64,000 bases of DNA from Autumnicola musiva (GTDB taxonomy: Bacteria > Bacteroidota > Bacteroidia > Flavobacteriales > Flavobacteriaceae), in assembly GCF_031846585.1 (NCBI RefSeq), contig NZ_JAVRHK010000002.1, positions 124,001 through 188,000 of the forward strand, written 5' to 3'. The notes below the pieces were generated by a model, which made no database searches, was not told where the DNA came from, and was given only the letters and a program-made list of their open reading frames with translations. Of this stretch, positions 1 through 8,010 are shown one piece after another; position 1 is the first letter of the stretch, and every line of letters starts with the position of its first letter. A program made the translations under genes and the position numbers.

Positions 1-1344
1 CCCGAAATAGAGTCGCCAGATGATATCTGGAACGAGATCACCGCCGCCACCAAGCTGCCGGGGGTAACCTCGGCGCCCAAGCTCCAGCCCATCGAGACAC
101 GGCTGGTAATGCTTCAAACGGGGATGCGCGCACCTATGGGAATCAAAGTGCAGGGGCAAAACCTTCGACAAATAGAAGATTTTGGACTCCAACTGGAAGA
201 CCTGTTAAAGCAAGTGGAAGGTGTAAAAGACGAAGCCGTTTTTGCCGACCGTATTGTTGGAAAACCTTACCTGCTTCTTGATATCAAGCGTGAACGTTTG
301 GCTCGTTATGGTATTAGCATAGAAGAAGTTCAGCAACTTTTGGAGGTTGCTGTGGGAGGAAAACGCCTAAGTCAAACGGTTGAAGGACGCGAACGCTACG
401 GTGTACGCGTGCGCTACCCAAGGGAATTGCGGGACAGCCCGGAAGATATGGGCAATATCTATGTTCCGGTTGAGGGCGGCTCGCCGGTGCCGTTAGATGA
501 GTTGGTAGATATCCGTTACGAGCAGGGGCCGCAGATAATAAAAAGTGAAGATACCTTCCTTATTGGCTATGTGCTTTTTGATAAACAGGATGGTTTTGCT
601 GAAGTGGATGTAGTAGAAAATGCCCAGGCCCTTATTCAGGATAAAATCGATAACGGGGAGCTCAGGGTGCCCAAAGGTCTCAGCTATAAATTCACGGGGA
701 CTTACGAAAACCAGATTCGCGCTGAAAAAACGCTGAGTGTTGTGGTGCCACTGGCACTGATGATTATCTTTTTGATCCTGTACTTTCAGTTTCAAAAAGT
801 TTCTACCTCGCTTATGATCTTTAGTGGGATCCTCGTGGCTTTTTCTGGCGGGTTTATCCTTATTTGGCTCTATGGCCAGGGTTGGTTCCTGAATTTCGAC
901 TTTTTTGGCGAAAACCTTCGGCATATGTTTCAGATAAAAACCATAAACCTGAGTGTGGCGGTATGGGTAGGCTTTATCGCCCTCTTTGGTATCGCTACTG
1001 ATGATGGCGTGGTAATGGGTACCTACCTTACCCAAACTTTTGACCGGAACGAGCCCAAGAGCCGAAAGGAAATCCGTAAATCGGTGGTGGAAGCAGGGTC
1101 CAAGCGTGTTCGCCCCGCCTTGATGACCACGGCTACAACAATCCTGGCACTCCTGCCCGTACTGACGTCTTCGGGGCGTGGCAGCGATATTATGATCCCT
1201 ATGGCCATCCCCGCGGTTGGAGGTATGTCTATAGCATTAATCACATTGTTTGTAGTGCCGGTGTTATTTAGTTGGAGAAAAGAAGCCGGCATAAAAACCC
1301 TGGAGACGGCGAATAATGACAAGAGAATTGAAAATAGAAAATAG
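1..1344 (+). CDS. cusA: CusA/CzcA-family heavy-metal RND efflux permease, C-terminal part (5' end outside window)
   Basis: The frame is open from base 1, so this is the last 447 residues of a protein normally near 1,050-1,250 residues. It is the inner-membrane proton-driven pump of a tripartite efflux system, probably for Cu(I)/Ag(I) given the neighbours. Visible are the end of the second porter region (LRQIEDFGLQLEDLL), then a block of membrane helices from LSVVVPLALMIIFLILYF, the GIATDDGVVMGTYL segment and the conserved RVRPALMTTATTILALLPV helix typical of the HME-RND subgroup. The stop codon lies within the possible upstream start region of the TolC gene, so the two are co-transcribed. Codon use here is richer in G and C than in the genes after 7 kb. 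Confidence 0.9.
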   Translation, partial: PEIESPDDIWNEITAATKLPGVTSAPKLQPIETRLVMLQTGMRAPMGIKVQGQNLRQIEDFGLQLEDLLKQVEGVKDEAVFADRIVGKPYLLLDIKRERLARYGISIEEVQQLLEVAVGGKRLSQTVEGRERYGVRVRYPRELRDSPEDMGNIYVPVEGGSPVPLDELVDIRYEQGPQIIKSEDTFLIGYVLFDKQDGFAEVDVVENAQALIQDKIDNGELRVPKGLSYKFTGTYENQIRAEKTLSVVVPLALMIIFLILYFQFQKVSTSLMIFSGILVAFSGGFILIWLYGQGWFLNFDFFGENLRHMFQIKTINLSVAVWVGFIALFGIATDDGVVMGTYLTQTFDRNEPKSRKEIRKSVVEAGSKRVRPALMTTATTILALLPVLTSSGRGSDIMIPMAIPAVGGMSIALITLFVVPVLFSWRKEAGIKTLETANNDKRIENRK

Positions 1345-1360
1345 AAGAAAGCCTTTTACT

Positions 1361-2617
1361 ATGAAATCAAAAGATATTTTAATAATAAAATTGAATAGAA
1401 GAAGCGGAATGCTAGCGGTGATTGTCTCTCTTTTCTTTTTTCTTACAGGAACAGCCCAGCAGCTCCAGCCTTACCTTACCCAGGCTTTGGAAAATAACCC
1501 GAAGATACAGGCGTTTGAACTGCGTTATGAAACGGCCCGGGAGAGGATTGAAGAAGTTGGGGTACTCCCGGAAACCCAGTTCAGCGTAGGCTATTTTGCC
1601 AGCGAACCAGAGACCCGAACGGGCCCACAGCAGTACAAACTATCGGTGCAACAAATGATTCCGTGGTTTGGGACTATCACGGCAAGGGAGAATTATGCAT
1701 CAAGCCTTGCCGATGCCCAATATGTGGAAATCGCCACGGCCCAGAGGCAACTGCTGCTAAATGTGGCCGAAAATTATTACAGGCTTTATGCCATTAGGGC
1801 AAAGCAACGCGTATTGGAACAAAACATAGACCTGCTGGAAGCCTATGAGGAGCTTGCGCTTACTTCCCTGGAGGTAAACCAAGCCTCGTCCGTAGATGTG
1901 CTTCGCCTGCAAATGCGGCAAAACCAGCTACGGGAACGTTTGGAAAACTTCGATGAAGAATTTAAAGCCGAACAAGCCGCTTTCAATACCCTACTCAATG
2001 CCGAACGTGGTGCTACGGTAAAGGTGTACGATTCGCTGGCAGTGCCACAGGAAGACCCGGTGCAGTTGCCAGAAGTGCCTCAAGTGCACCCAGAGTTGTT
2101 GCGTTTTGACAAGCTATATGAATCGGTAGGAGAAGCAGAAAAAATGAATCGAAAGGAAGCGTTGCCAGACCTGGGTTTTGGTCTGGATTACGTTTCGGTA
2201 GGCGAAGCCACTGCGATGGAAGCCCCGGATAGTGGGAAAGATATCCTGATGCCGATGGTCTCGATCACGATTCCAATTTTCGGCAATAAATATAAATCGG
2301 TTACCCGACAAAATGAACTGAAGCAACGTGAGCTAAATGCACAGCGGGAGAACCGGCATAACGAATTGGTGTCGCGCCTGGAAACGGCTCTTAGCAATAG
2401 GGCAGAGGCACGCATAAGCTACCGTACCCAGCTGCTCAACATCGAGCAAGCCAATGATGCCGAAGAGATACTCATGCGGAATTACGAAACCGGCACCATA
2501 GATTTTAACGATGTGCTGGACGTTCAGGAGTTACAGCTAAATTTTCAGTTGAACCTGATAGAAGCGGTAAAAAACTATTACCAGGCCAGTGCAAACATCA
2601 ATTATTTAAGTGAATAA
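1361..2617 (+). CDS. TolC-family outer-membrane efflux channel (CusC-like)
   Basis: Forms the outer-membrane channel of the RND efflux complex encoded on either side. The protein (418 aa from this start) has an N-terminal hydrophobic signal segment (MLAVIVSLFFFLTGTAQQ), then two long helical repeats rich in Gln, Glu and Leu, as in TolC. The QPYLTQALENNPKIQAFE motif opens the first repeat and a matching LNFQLNLIEAVKNYYQA segment closes the second. An in-frame ATG at 1316 would overlap the pump gene by 29 bases and add 15 residues before the signal peptide; ATG 1361 is preferred, and ATG 1409 is also possible because the signal begins there. It sits between cusA and the adaptor gene, 25 bases upstream of the latter. 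Confidence 0.88.
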   Translation: MKSKDILIIKLNRRSGMLAVIVSLFFFLTGTAQQLQPYLTQALENNPKIQAFELRYETARERIEEVGVLPETQFSVGYFASEPETRTGPQQYKLSVQQMIPWFGTITARENYASSLADAQYVEIATAQRQLLLNVAENYYRLYAIRAKQRVLEQNIDLLEAYEELALTSLEVNQASSVDVLRLQMRQNQLRERLENFDEEFKAEQAAFNTLLNAERGATVKVYDSLAVPQEDPVQLPEVPQVHPELLRFDKLYESVGEAEKMNRKEALPDLGFGLDYVSVGEATAMEAPDSGKDILMPMVSITIPIFGNKYKSVTRQNELKQRELNAQRENRHNELVSRLETALSNRAEARISYRTQLLNIEQANDAEEILMRNYETGTIDFNDVLDVQELQLNFQLNLIEAVKNYYQASANINYLSE

Positions 2618-2642
2618 TTCAGAATAAATTAAAACAAAAACG

Positions 2643-4472
2643 ATGAAAAAATATATCATTTACACCGGGTTACTGTTAGGAGGACTGCTTCTGGGCTATC
2701 TGTTTTTTGGTGGCAATTCGTCTGAAAATAACGTCGAAACAGCCACTACAGAAGAACATAATCACGAGGAGGAAAACCAGCTGTGGACCTGCTCTATGCA
2801 CCCGCAAATTATGCAGCCCGAGCCGGGTGATTGCCCCATTTGCGGGATGGACCTTATCCCTGCCGAGAGTGGCGGCGGCGAGGTTGGGCCGCAACAAATA
2901 GAAATGTCTGAAACCGCCCTGGCTCTGGCCAATATCCACACCGTGGAGATCGGCGATAGCCTCTTAGGGGATCACGACCTGGTGCTCTCCGGGAAGATCG
3001 TGGAGAACGAAGAGGTGAAAAGTGTGCAGGCTTCTTATTTTGGCGGCAGGATAGAAAAACTTTATATAAATTACACCGGGGAGGAAGTACGCCGCGGGCA
3101 GGTGTTGGCCACTATTTATTCCCCAGAGCTGGTCTCTGCCCAGCAGGAATTGCTTACCGCTGCGGGGATGAAGGACTCTCAGTCCCGGTTATACGAATCT
3201 GTACGCCGAAAATTGAAATTATGGAAACTCAGCGATAAGCAAATTCAGGAAATTGAAGTTTCGGGGGAGGTAAAAGAATATTTTCCTATTTACGCCACGG
3301 TTTCAGGTACGGTGACTGAAAAACTGGTGGAAGAAGGCGATTACGTTAAACAAGGGCAACCCCTTTTCGAGATAGCCAATTTAAGTAGCGTATGGGCGCA
3401 ATTTGATGCTTACGAAAACCAGATCGCCCAACTAGAGGAAGGTCAACAACTAAAGATTACAGTAAATGCACGTCCCGGCAAAGAGTATGAAGTGCCCATT
3501 ACTTTCATTGAACCACTGCTTAATACCGCAACACGTACGATAACTGTGCGTGCAGTCCTGCCAAATAATGAAGGCCGCTTAAAGCCCGGGATGTTCGTAC
3601 GTGGGAGAGTGGCACCGGCTCATAAAGAAAATACAGATAATACAGAACCCCAGCTTATTACAGTGCCAAAATCGGCAGTGATGTGGACCGGGGAACGTTC
3701 GCTGGTTTACGTACAACCCAATCCGGACAGGCCTGTCTTTGAAATGAGGGAAGTGAGCCTGGGGGCCGCCGCGGGTGGTAATTATGCGGTTACAGATGGC
3801 TTGAGTACCGGAGAGCGCATTGTGGTAAACGGTGCCTTTACCGTAGATGCTGCCGCACAACTCCAGGGCAAAAAGTCTATGATGAACAAGGACGGAGGCA
3901 AGACATCTACCGGTCACGAGGGCCACGCCGGTATGGACATGGCAGGTAGCGAGGGTAATGCCAATATGGAAACGGCAGGAACCGGCAACGTTGACCATAC
4001 CGAAATGCAGGAACGCATCGTGGTACCTGAAGAGTTCACCAACCAGCTAAATGGCGTTTTTGATCAATATTTGAAGTTGAAAAACGCCCTGGTGGAAGAT
4101 GAGGCCAAAACCGCCCAAGCAACTGCAAATAAAGTACTGGAAGCAATGAACAAGATAGATATGAGTCTTTTAGAGGATCGTGAAGCTCACGACCACTGGA
4201 TGCTGATTTCAAAAGAAGTAATTGGTGCTGCGGAAAAAATAACGGAGAGTGAAGATATTTCTACTCAGCGGGATCATTTTAAACACCTGTCTGCCCATTT
4301 GAGCAAAGCGATGCAACTTTTTGGAGTGGGACAGACCGTTTATAAGCAATTTTGCCCTATGGCAGATGACAATGCGGGAGCCTACTGGCTCAGCCGTTCA
4401 GAAGAGATCAAAAACCCTTATTACGGTAGCGCAATGTTAACCTGCGGCGAAATTGTGGAAACTATAAACTAA
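2643..4472 (+). CDS. cusB: RND efflux periplasmic adaptor (CusB-like) with heavy-metal-binding and DUF3347 domains
   Basis: Membrane-fusion protein that joins the RND pump to the TolC channel. Domain order: N-terminal membrane anchor (residues about 4-22); heavy-metal-binding domain at 47-74 with the WTCSMHP and CPICGMDLIP motifs (Cys50, Cys64, Cys67); the barrel-sandwich and beta-barrel adaptor core (about 90-410); a His/Met-rich linker (HEGHAGMDMAGSEG); and a C-terminal DUF3347 domain (about 460-609) with the CPMAD and NPYYGSAMLTCG motifs. At 609 residues it is much longer than plain CusB, because of the extra domain at each end. The same DUF3347 domain is encoded alone four more times downstream, which points to copper capture or handover as its job; that role is inferred. 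Confidence 0.88.
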   Translation: MKKYIIYTGLLLGGLLLGYLFFGGNSSENNVETATTEEHNHEEENQLWTCSMHPQIMQPEPGDCPICGMDLIPAESGGGEVGPQQIEMSETALALANIHTVEIGDSLLGDHDLVLSGKIVENEEVKSVQASYFGGRIEKLYINYTGEEVRRGQVLATIYSPELVSAQQELLTAAGMKDSQSRLYESVRRKLKLWKLSDKQIQEIEVSGEVKEYFPIYATVSGTVTEKLVEEGDYVKQGQPLFEIANLSSVWAQFDAYENQIAQLEEGQQLKITVNARPGKEYEVPITFIEPLLNTATRTITVRAVLPNNEGRLKPGMFVRGRVAPAHKENTDNTEPQLITVPKSAVMWTGERSLVYVQPNPDRPVFEMREVSLGAAAGGNYAVTDGLSTGERIVVNGAFTVDAAAQLQGKKSMMNKDGGKTSTGHEGHAGMDMAGSEGNANMETAGTGNVDHTEMQERIVVPEEFTNQLNGVFDQYLKLKNALVEDEAKTAQATANKVLEAMNKIDMSLLEDREAHDHWMLISKEVIGAAEKITESEDISTQRDHFKHLSAHLSKAMQLFGVGQTVYKQFCPMADDNAGAYWLSRSEEIKNPYYGSAMLTCGEIVETIN

Positions 4473-4515
4473 AGCAGGGAAGAACAAATTTTTATAACCT
4501 TTAAAACCTATTAAG

Positions 4516-5028
4516 ATGAAAAGAACAATGATGATGCTCCTTCTAACTTTGTTAAGCATGGGAGTTTATGCACAACACGACCACGACAATATGGCTGGTC
4601 ATGGTGAAGAAATGCAAATGTCGCCTAAGTTCAAAGACAAAGATCTGGGCGCTGCTTATGAACATTACCTATTGGTAAAGGACGCTTTAGTGGCTTCCAA
4701 TGATGCAAAGGCCGCCAAGCATTCGATGAAACTCGAGAAAACTTTGGCAAAAGTGGAAAATGCTGAGACGGCTCGCAAAGAAGCTTCGCAAATGGCCGGT
4801 GCCACTTCTCTGGAAGACCAACGTGACAATTTTAATGCTCTTAGCGATGCAATGTTGAAACTGGTTAAAAATGGGAAGCTTGCCAAAGGTGAAATTTACC
4901 TGGAATATTGCCCTATGGCAAACTCTAATAAAGGCGGCTATTGGCTTTCCAATGAAAAGGCGATCAAGAACCCATATATGGGCCAAAAAATGCTGAAATG
5001 TGGTAGTGTAAAAGAAACTATCAATTAA
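4516..5028 (+). CDS. Secreted DUF3347 protein, probable periplasmic copper-binding protein
   Basis: A 170-residue protein with a cleavable signal peptide (cleavage likely after GVYAQ, residue about 20), a short His/Met patch (HDHDNMAGHGEEMQM) and one DUF3347 domain. Diagnostic motifs are YLEYCPMA and NPYMGQKMLKCGSV, where the Cys-Pro-Met and the Met-x-x-Cys-Gly ends are the likely metal ligands. It lies 43 bases after the adaptor gene whose C-terminal domain it resembles, so it is probably part of the same transcript. Unlike the three later homologues it has no lipobox Cys and should be soluble in the periplasm. The copper role is inferred from context; DUF3347 has no assigned biochemistry that I can cite. 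Confidence 0.82.
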   Translation: MKRTMMMLLLTLLSMGVYAQHDHDNMAGHGEEMQMSPKFKDKDLGAAYEHYLLVKDALVASNDAKAAKHSMKLEKTLAKVENAETARKEASQMAGATSLEDQRDNFNALSDAMLKLVKNGKLAKGEIYLEYCPMANSNKGGYWLSNEKAIKNPYMGQKMLKCGSVKETIN

Positions 5029-5029
5029 T

Positions 5030-5090
5030 AAAGTCCTGCAAGGTATGGATAGACTCTTTTTTATAGGTCTATCCATTTTGCAGGCACAAA
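5030..5090 (+). promoter_or_regulatory. Stem-loop element A (AAAGTCCTG...CAGGCACAAA)
   Basis: Fills the gap between the DUF3347 gene and the next lipoprotein gene. Arms CCTGCAA (5035-5041) and TTGCAGG (5078-5084) pair, and an inner 10-bp stem ATGGATAGAC (5045-5054) with GTCTATCCAT (5067-5076) stacks above, leaving a small internal bulge. There is no T-run after the 3' arm, so it is not a standard intrinsic terminator on +. A second element with the same outer frame occurs at 7180-7250. It may stabilise or process mRNA or act as a control site; function unknown. Confidence 0.5.
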
Positions 5091-5101
5091 ATTAGATTGA
5101 A

Positions 5102-5548
5102 ATGAAAAATACATTCAAAGTTCTAACAGCGGTATTTCTTCTGGCCGTGGTTTTTGGTGCTTGTAACTCCTCTGGGGAGCAGCAAAAACAAAAAAAGCAA
5201 GACAAACTGGCTACAGAAATTAGTACAAGTACCGCCAATAAACAAACCTTTTCTTTAGATTTTCAGATAGGAGACAAGTTGCCTAATGACCTGGTATGTA
5301 TGGTAAACGATGCCTATATGGCCAAACCGCAAATCCCGGTTCCGGTAAACGGGAAAACCTATTATGGTTGCTGCGAGATGTGCGTGGGCACCTTGAACAA
5401 CGAAGAATCTGCAAGGATGGCCACCGATCCCCAAACAGGGGAAAGAGTGGATAAAACCGAAGCCTTTATTGTACTGCTTGACGCGAATGGCCGGGTTGGC
5501 TATTTTAATTCAGAAGCGAATTACACAGCTTACACAAAAAAGAGCTAA
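5102..5548 (+). CDS. YHS/TRASH-like metal-binding lipoprotein
   Basis: A 148-residue predicted lipoprotein: signal segment followed by a lipobox ending GAC at about residue 21, then a Lys/Gln-rich linker. The folded part contains VCMVNDAYMAKPQIP, a YYGCCEMCVGTL cysteine cluster and a closing VGYFNSEANYTAY motif, which together look like a YHS- or NosL-type metal-binding module (paired Cys with a following Phe/Tyr segment). I could not place it in a named family with certainty. It lies between copper-efflux and P-II genes on the same strand and probably binds Cu(I) at the outer face of a membrane; that is inference from context. Confidence 0.62.
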   Translation: MKNTFKVLTAVFLLAVVFGACNSSGEQQKQKKQDKLATEISTSTANKQTFSLDFQIGDKLPNDLVCMVNDAYMAKPQIPVPVNGKTYYGCCEMCVGTLNNEESARMATDPQTGERVDKTEAFIVLLDANGRVGYFNSEANYTAYTKKS

Positions 5549-5585
5549 GCATAACAAAACTTATTTCAACTTAAATTTAGAAGAT

Positions 5586-5918
5586 ATGAATGAGATCAAA
5601 GCCTTTATCAGACCCGAAAGACTTAGTGAAGTGACCATGAATCTGCGGGAAGAAAACTTTTGTTGTTTTACCGTATTTCAAGGCGAGGGGGTTGGAGATT
5701 ACACTGATTCCAAAACCGCTTCCCCCAGTTTGAATTTTCAATTTATGCACAGCAAAGTCATTAAAATGGAGATAGTGTGCGAAAAAGAGGATGTAGATAA
5801 AATTGTAAATATTATAAAAGTAAGTGCCCGTACTGGCAAAAGCGGGGACGGGCTCATCTATGTAAGCGACGTGGAACAGCGTATAAAAATAAGGACTGGG
5901 GAAAAGGAAAGCCGGTAA
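5586..5918 (+). CDS. P-II family signalling protein of the metal-pump-associated type
   Basis: A 110-residue P-II protein beginning MNEIKAFIRPERL. The B-loop is well kept (TGKSGDGLIYVSDVEQRIKIRTGE spans residues about 81-104, shown here as landmarks TGKSGDG and IRTGE), so nucleotide binding is expected. The T-loop region (GEGVGDYTDSKTASPS) differs from GlnB/GlnK, so partners other than AmtB or glutamine synthetase are likely. A longer in-frame start at 5469 overlaps the preceding gene and adds unrelated sequence; ATG 5586 gives a standard P-II N-terminus. A divergent P-II group (PII-NG) is known to sit beside CusA-type metal pumps, and this gene fits that setting. Its target here, perhaps the RND pump, is inferred. 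Confidence 0.82.
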   Translation: MNEIKAFIRPERLSEVTMNLREENFCCFTVFQGEGVGDYTDSKTASPSLNFQFMHSKVIKMEIVCEKEDVDKIVNIIKVSARTGKSGDGLIYVSDVEQRIKIRTGEKESR

Positions 5919-6042
5919 GTGCTTTTTTTGTTTCCGGTCGAACAACCAAGTAAAATACTAAGTTCCGGGCTGTGTTTTATGGCATCCGGAAAATTTAATT
6001 AATTGCAGTAACAGAAATATCAACCTTTTAAAAACAAGAAAA

Positions 6043-6630
6043 ATGAAAACAGTAAAAGTAAGTTTGGGAGTGATGGCTATGGCATTTGCCGTAATAAGCA
6101 CTTCTTGCAAGAACAACGAGAAAAACAGCAATACAACTATTGAAGACGCGGCGACCGAGCGCGCTGTCCCGATGGAAGAAAACAGGATGGAAAGCAGCAA
6201 TGCTGCCCAAACCGATGCCAGCCTGACCACATACTTGGAGCTTAAAAATGCCTTGGTAAATGACGATCAGGAGGCCGCGGCCAAAGCCGGGGAAAAAATG
6301 GTGGGACAGTTAAAGACCTTTAAAACGGAAAACTACGAACAGAACGACCAACAAGAACTGCAAGATATCATAGAAGACGCCACTGAGCATGCCGAACACA
6401 TTGCGGAAAGCCCCATAGGCCACCAGCGAGAGCATTTCGACATTTTGAGCAAGGACATGATAGACCTGATTGACATTGTCGGAACCAGCCAAAAGTTGTA
6501 CCAAGCTTATTGCCCGATGTACAATAATAACAAAGGTGCACAGTGGTTGAGTGTAACCAAAGAAATCAAAAATCCCTATTATGGAAGTAAAATGATGGAT
6601 TGCGGAGAGGTGCAAAGAGAAATTAACTAA
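6043..6630 (+). CDS. DUF3347 lipoprotein, probable copper binder (second stand-alone copy)
   Basis: A 195-residue lipoprotein: signal segment with lipobox ending STSC (residue about 22), an acidic, Asn/Glu-rich linker (about 23-62), then a DUF3347 domain. The domain has LYQAYCPMYNNNKGAQW and NPYYGSKMMDCGEV, keeping the CPM and MxxCG ends. The linker is low in complexity and probably holds the domain away from the membrane. Its stop codon directly abuts the next start (TAA then ATG), so it is translated together with the haem-binding protein. Role in copper capture is inferred from the fused copy on the CusB adaptor. Confidence 0.82.
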   Translation: MKTVKVSLGVMAMAFAVISTSCKNNEKNSNTTIEDAATERAVPMEENRMESSNAAQTDASLTTYLELKNALVNDDQEAAAKAGEKMVGQLKTFKTENYEQNDQQELQDIIEDATEHAEHIAESPIGHQREHFDILSKDMIDLIDIVGTSQKLYQAYCPMYNNNKGAQWLSVTKEIKNPYYGSKMMDCGEVQREIN

Positions 6631-7083
6631 ATGAAGACAATCAAAATCATTGCACTGGTTTTTTTAGTTGTGTTGGTGGGCATCCAGTTTGTGCCCACCA
6701 ATCGCAACCAAAGTGAAGTGGTGCCAAAATCAGATTTTATGCTGGTGAACAATGTCCCGAAAGACGTACAGGATAAATTAAAGGTTTCCTGTTATGATTG
6801 CCATAGCAACAATACTGAATATCCCTGGTATAACAGGATACAACCAGTGGCCTGGTTTCTGGAAAATCACATCAGGGAAGGAAAATCTGAACTAAATTTT
6901 AATGAATGGGGCGAGCTTTCTGATAGAAGAAAAAACAGTAAGTTAAGGTCTATTATAAGCCAGATTGAGGATGATGAAATGCCGCTGGATTCCTACACTT
7001 TTATCCATTGGGATGCTAAATTTTCAGAATTGGAGAAAAAGGAAATCATAAAATATATGACCCAGCTTAAAAATAGTTTATAG
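6631..7083 (+). CDS. Haem-binding domain protein (c-type CxxCH, periplasmic)
   Basis: A 150-residue protein with an N-terminal membrane anchor or signal (residues 4-21) and a single c-type haem motif CYDCH at residues 54-58, within the CYDCHSNNTEYPWYN signature of the Bacteroidota Haem_bd family. The rest (VAWFLENHIREGK, FNEWGELSDRRK) is conserved in that family. It likely carries one covalently bound haem facing the periplasm and could take electrons in metal detoxification, though this link comes only from position. It starts on the base after the stop of the DUF3347 lipoprotein gene and is followed by a 283-base gap that ends the first operon. Confidence 0.83.
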   Translation: MKTIKIIALVFLVVLVGIQFVPTNRNQSEVVPKSDFMLVNNVPKDVQDKLKVSCYDCHSNNTEYPWYNRIQPVAWFLENHIREGKSELNFNEWGELSDRRKNSKLRSIISQIEDDEMPLDSYTFIHWDAKFSELEKKEIIKYMTQLKNSL

Positions 7084-7179
7084 GGGATTTTTAAAATAAA
7101 CAATATCATATCCCAAAAAAGGAAAGGAATTTTTTCATTGATTGGTTAGTTAATCTTTTTCTTTTGAGAGTATGATGTT

Positions 7180-7250
7180 AAAGTCCTGTGAGGGAAGGGT
7201 ATTCTTAAATTTAATTAGTTTATAAAGCCTCTTCCCTTGACAGGCACAAA
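7180..7250 (+). promoter_or_regulatory. Stem-loop element B (AAAGTCCTG...CAGGCACAAA)
   Basis: Within the 7084-7366 gap, upstream of the first HMA-AraC regulator gene. CCTGT (7185-7189) pairs with ACAGG (7240-7244), and GAGGGAAG (7190-7197) with CTTCCCTT (7231-7238, one G-T wobble), leaving G7239 as a one-base bulge and a long AT-rich loop. The outer frame AAAGTCCTG and CAGGCACAAA is identical to element A at 5030-5090, whereas the inner stem sequence differs but still pairs. No T-run follows. The rest of the gap holds no gene that I can see. Function unknown. Confidence 0.5.
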
Positions 7251-7366
7251 AACCAAAAAATGAAATATTGTTAGACTACTGGGAAAAACATGGGCGTGGT
7301 AGCTTAAATAAATGCTTAGGGTATGATAAAAAATAAATTTTTAAAAAACATTACCAAAAAATTATC

Positions 7367-7933
7367 GTGGTAGAGGTCTTTGTTAAAAATATGGTCTGTA
7401 ACCGGTGTATAAAAGTAATTAAAAACGAGTTACTTGAAGCCGGGGTGGAAGTAACAAAAGTAGAACTAGGCCGGGTAGTTTATAAAAGCAAAAATATAGC
7501 TCGTGATTCTAAAAAGTTAGAAAAGGTCCTCGATGAAAATGGTTTTGAAATATTGGAGGGATCCGATAAAATTTTAGTCGAGAAGGTAAAACAAAGTCTT
7601 ATACGGCTTTTGGAAAACCTTCCCCTGCAAAAATCAGGGACTTTATCCCGCTACTTATCCAAAGAAACCAAAATTGATTATTCGAGGTTGAGTCGGATTT
7701 TTTCCTATACCGAAAACATAACGGTAGAAAAGTATTTTATAAAGCTGAAAATTGAAAAAGTAAAAGAGCTCATTCAGTCCAAACAATATAATTTTACCCA
7801 GATTAGTCAGCTATTGGATTATACTAATGTAAATTATCTTTCCCGGCAATTTAAAGCAGAAACAGGGATGAATTTATCTGAATATAAGGAACTTAATAAA
7901 AATTTTAGAAATTCTTTAGACCAAATTTTATAG
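7367..7933 (+). CDS. HMA-AraC fusion: putative metal-responsive transcription regulator
   Basis: A 188-residue protein starting at GTG 7367. Residues 1-68 resemble an HMA/ferredoxin-like fold with VKNMVCNRCI (Cys11, Cys14) in the loop where copper chaperones carry MxCxxC. A helical linker follows (about 70-100), then an AraC-type double helix-turn-helix (about 100-180) with VEKYFIKLKIEKVKELI and FTQISQLLDYTNVNYLSRQF, ending in the usual GMNLSEYKE. It lacks the cupin sensor typical of AraC proteins; the metal-binding domain stands in its place. It is followed by a DUF3347 gene. A homologue occurs at 22696 and a decayed one near 20105. Sensing of Cu(I) or another soft metal is inferred. Confidence 0.78.
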   Translation: MVEVFVKNMVCNRCIKVIKNELLEAGVEVTKVELGRVVYKSKNIARDSKKLEKVLDENGFEILEGSDKILVEKVKQSLIRLLENLPLQKSGTLSRYLSKETKIDYSRLSRIFSYTENITVEKYFIKLKIEKVKELIQSKQYNFTQISQLLDYTNVNYLSRQFKAETGMNLSEYKELNKNFRNSLDQIL

Positions 7934-8010
7934 ATGTTTAACCAAATTATGACAATAAATCCTTTTTCTTACCATTAATTTTAAAAATCAAATTTAAAAC
8001 CAGTCAAGAT

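Noticed and set aside
5469..5585. Upstream extension of the P-II gene
   Set aside because: Lies inside the preceding lipoprotein gene and would add 39 residues not found in P-II proteins.
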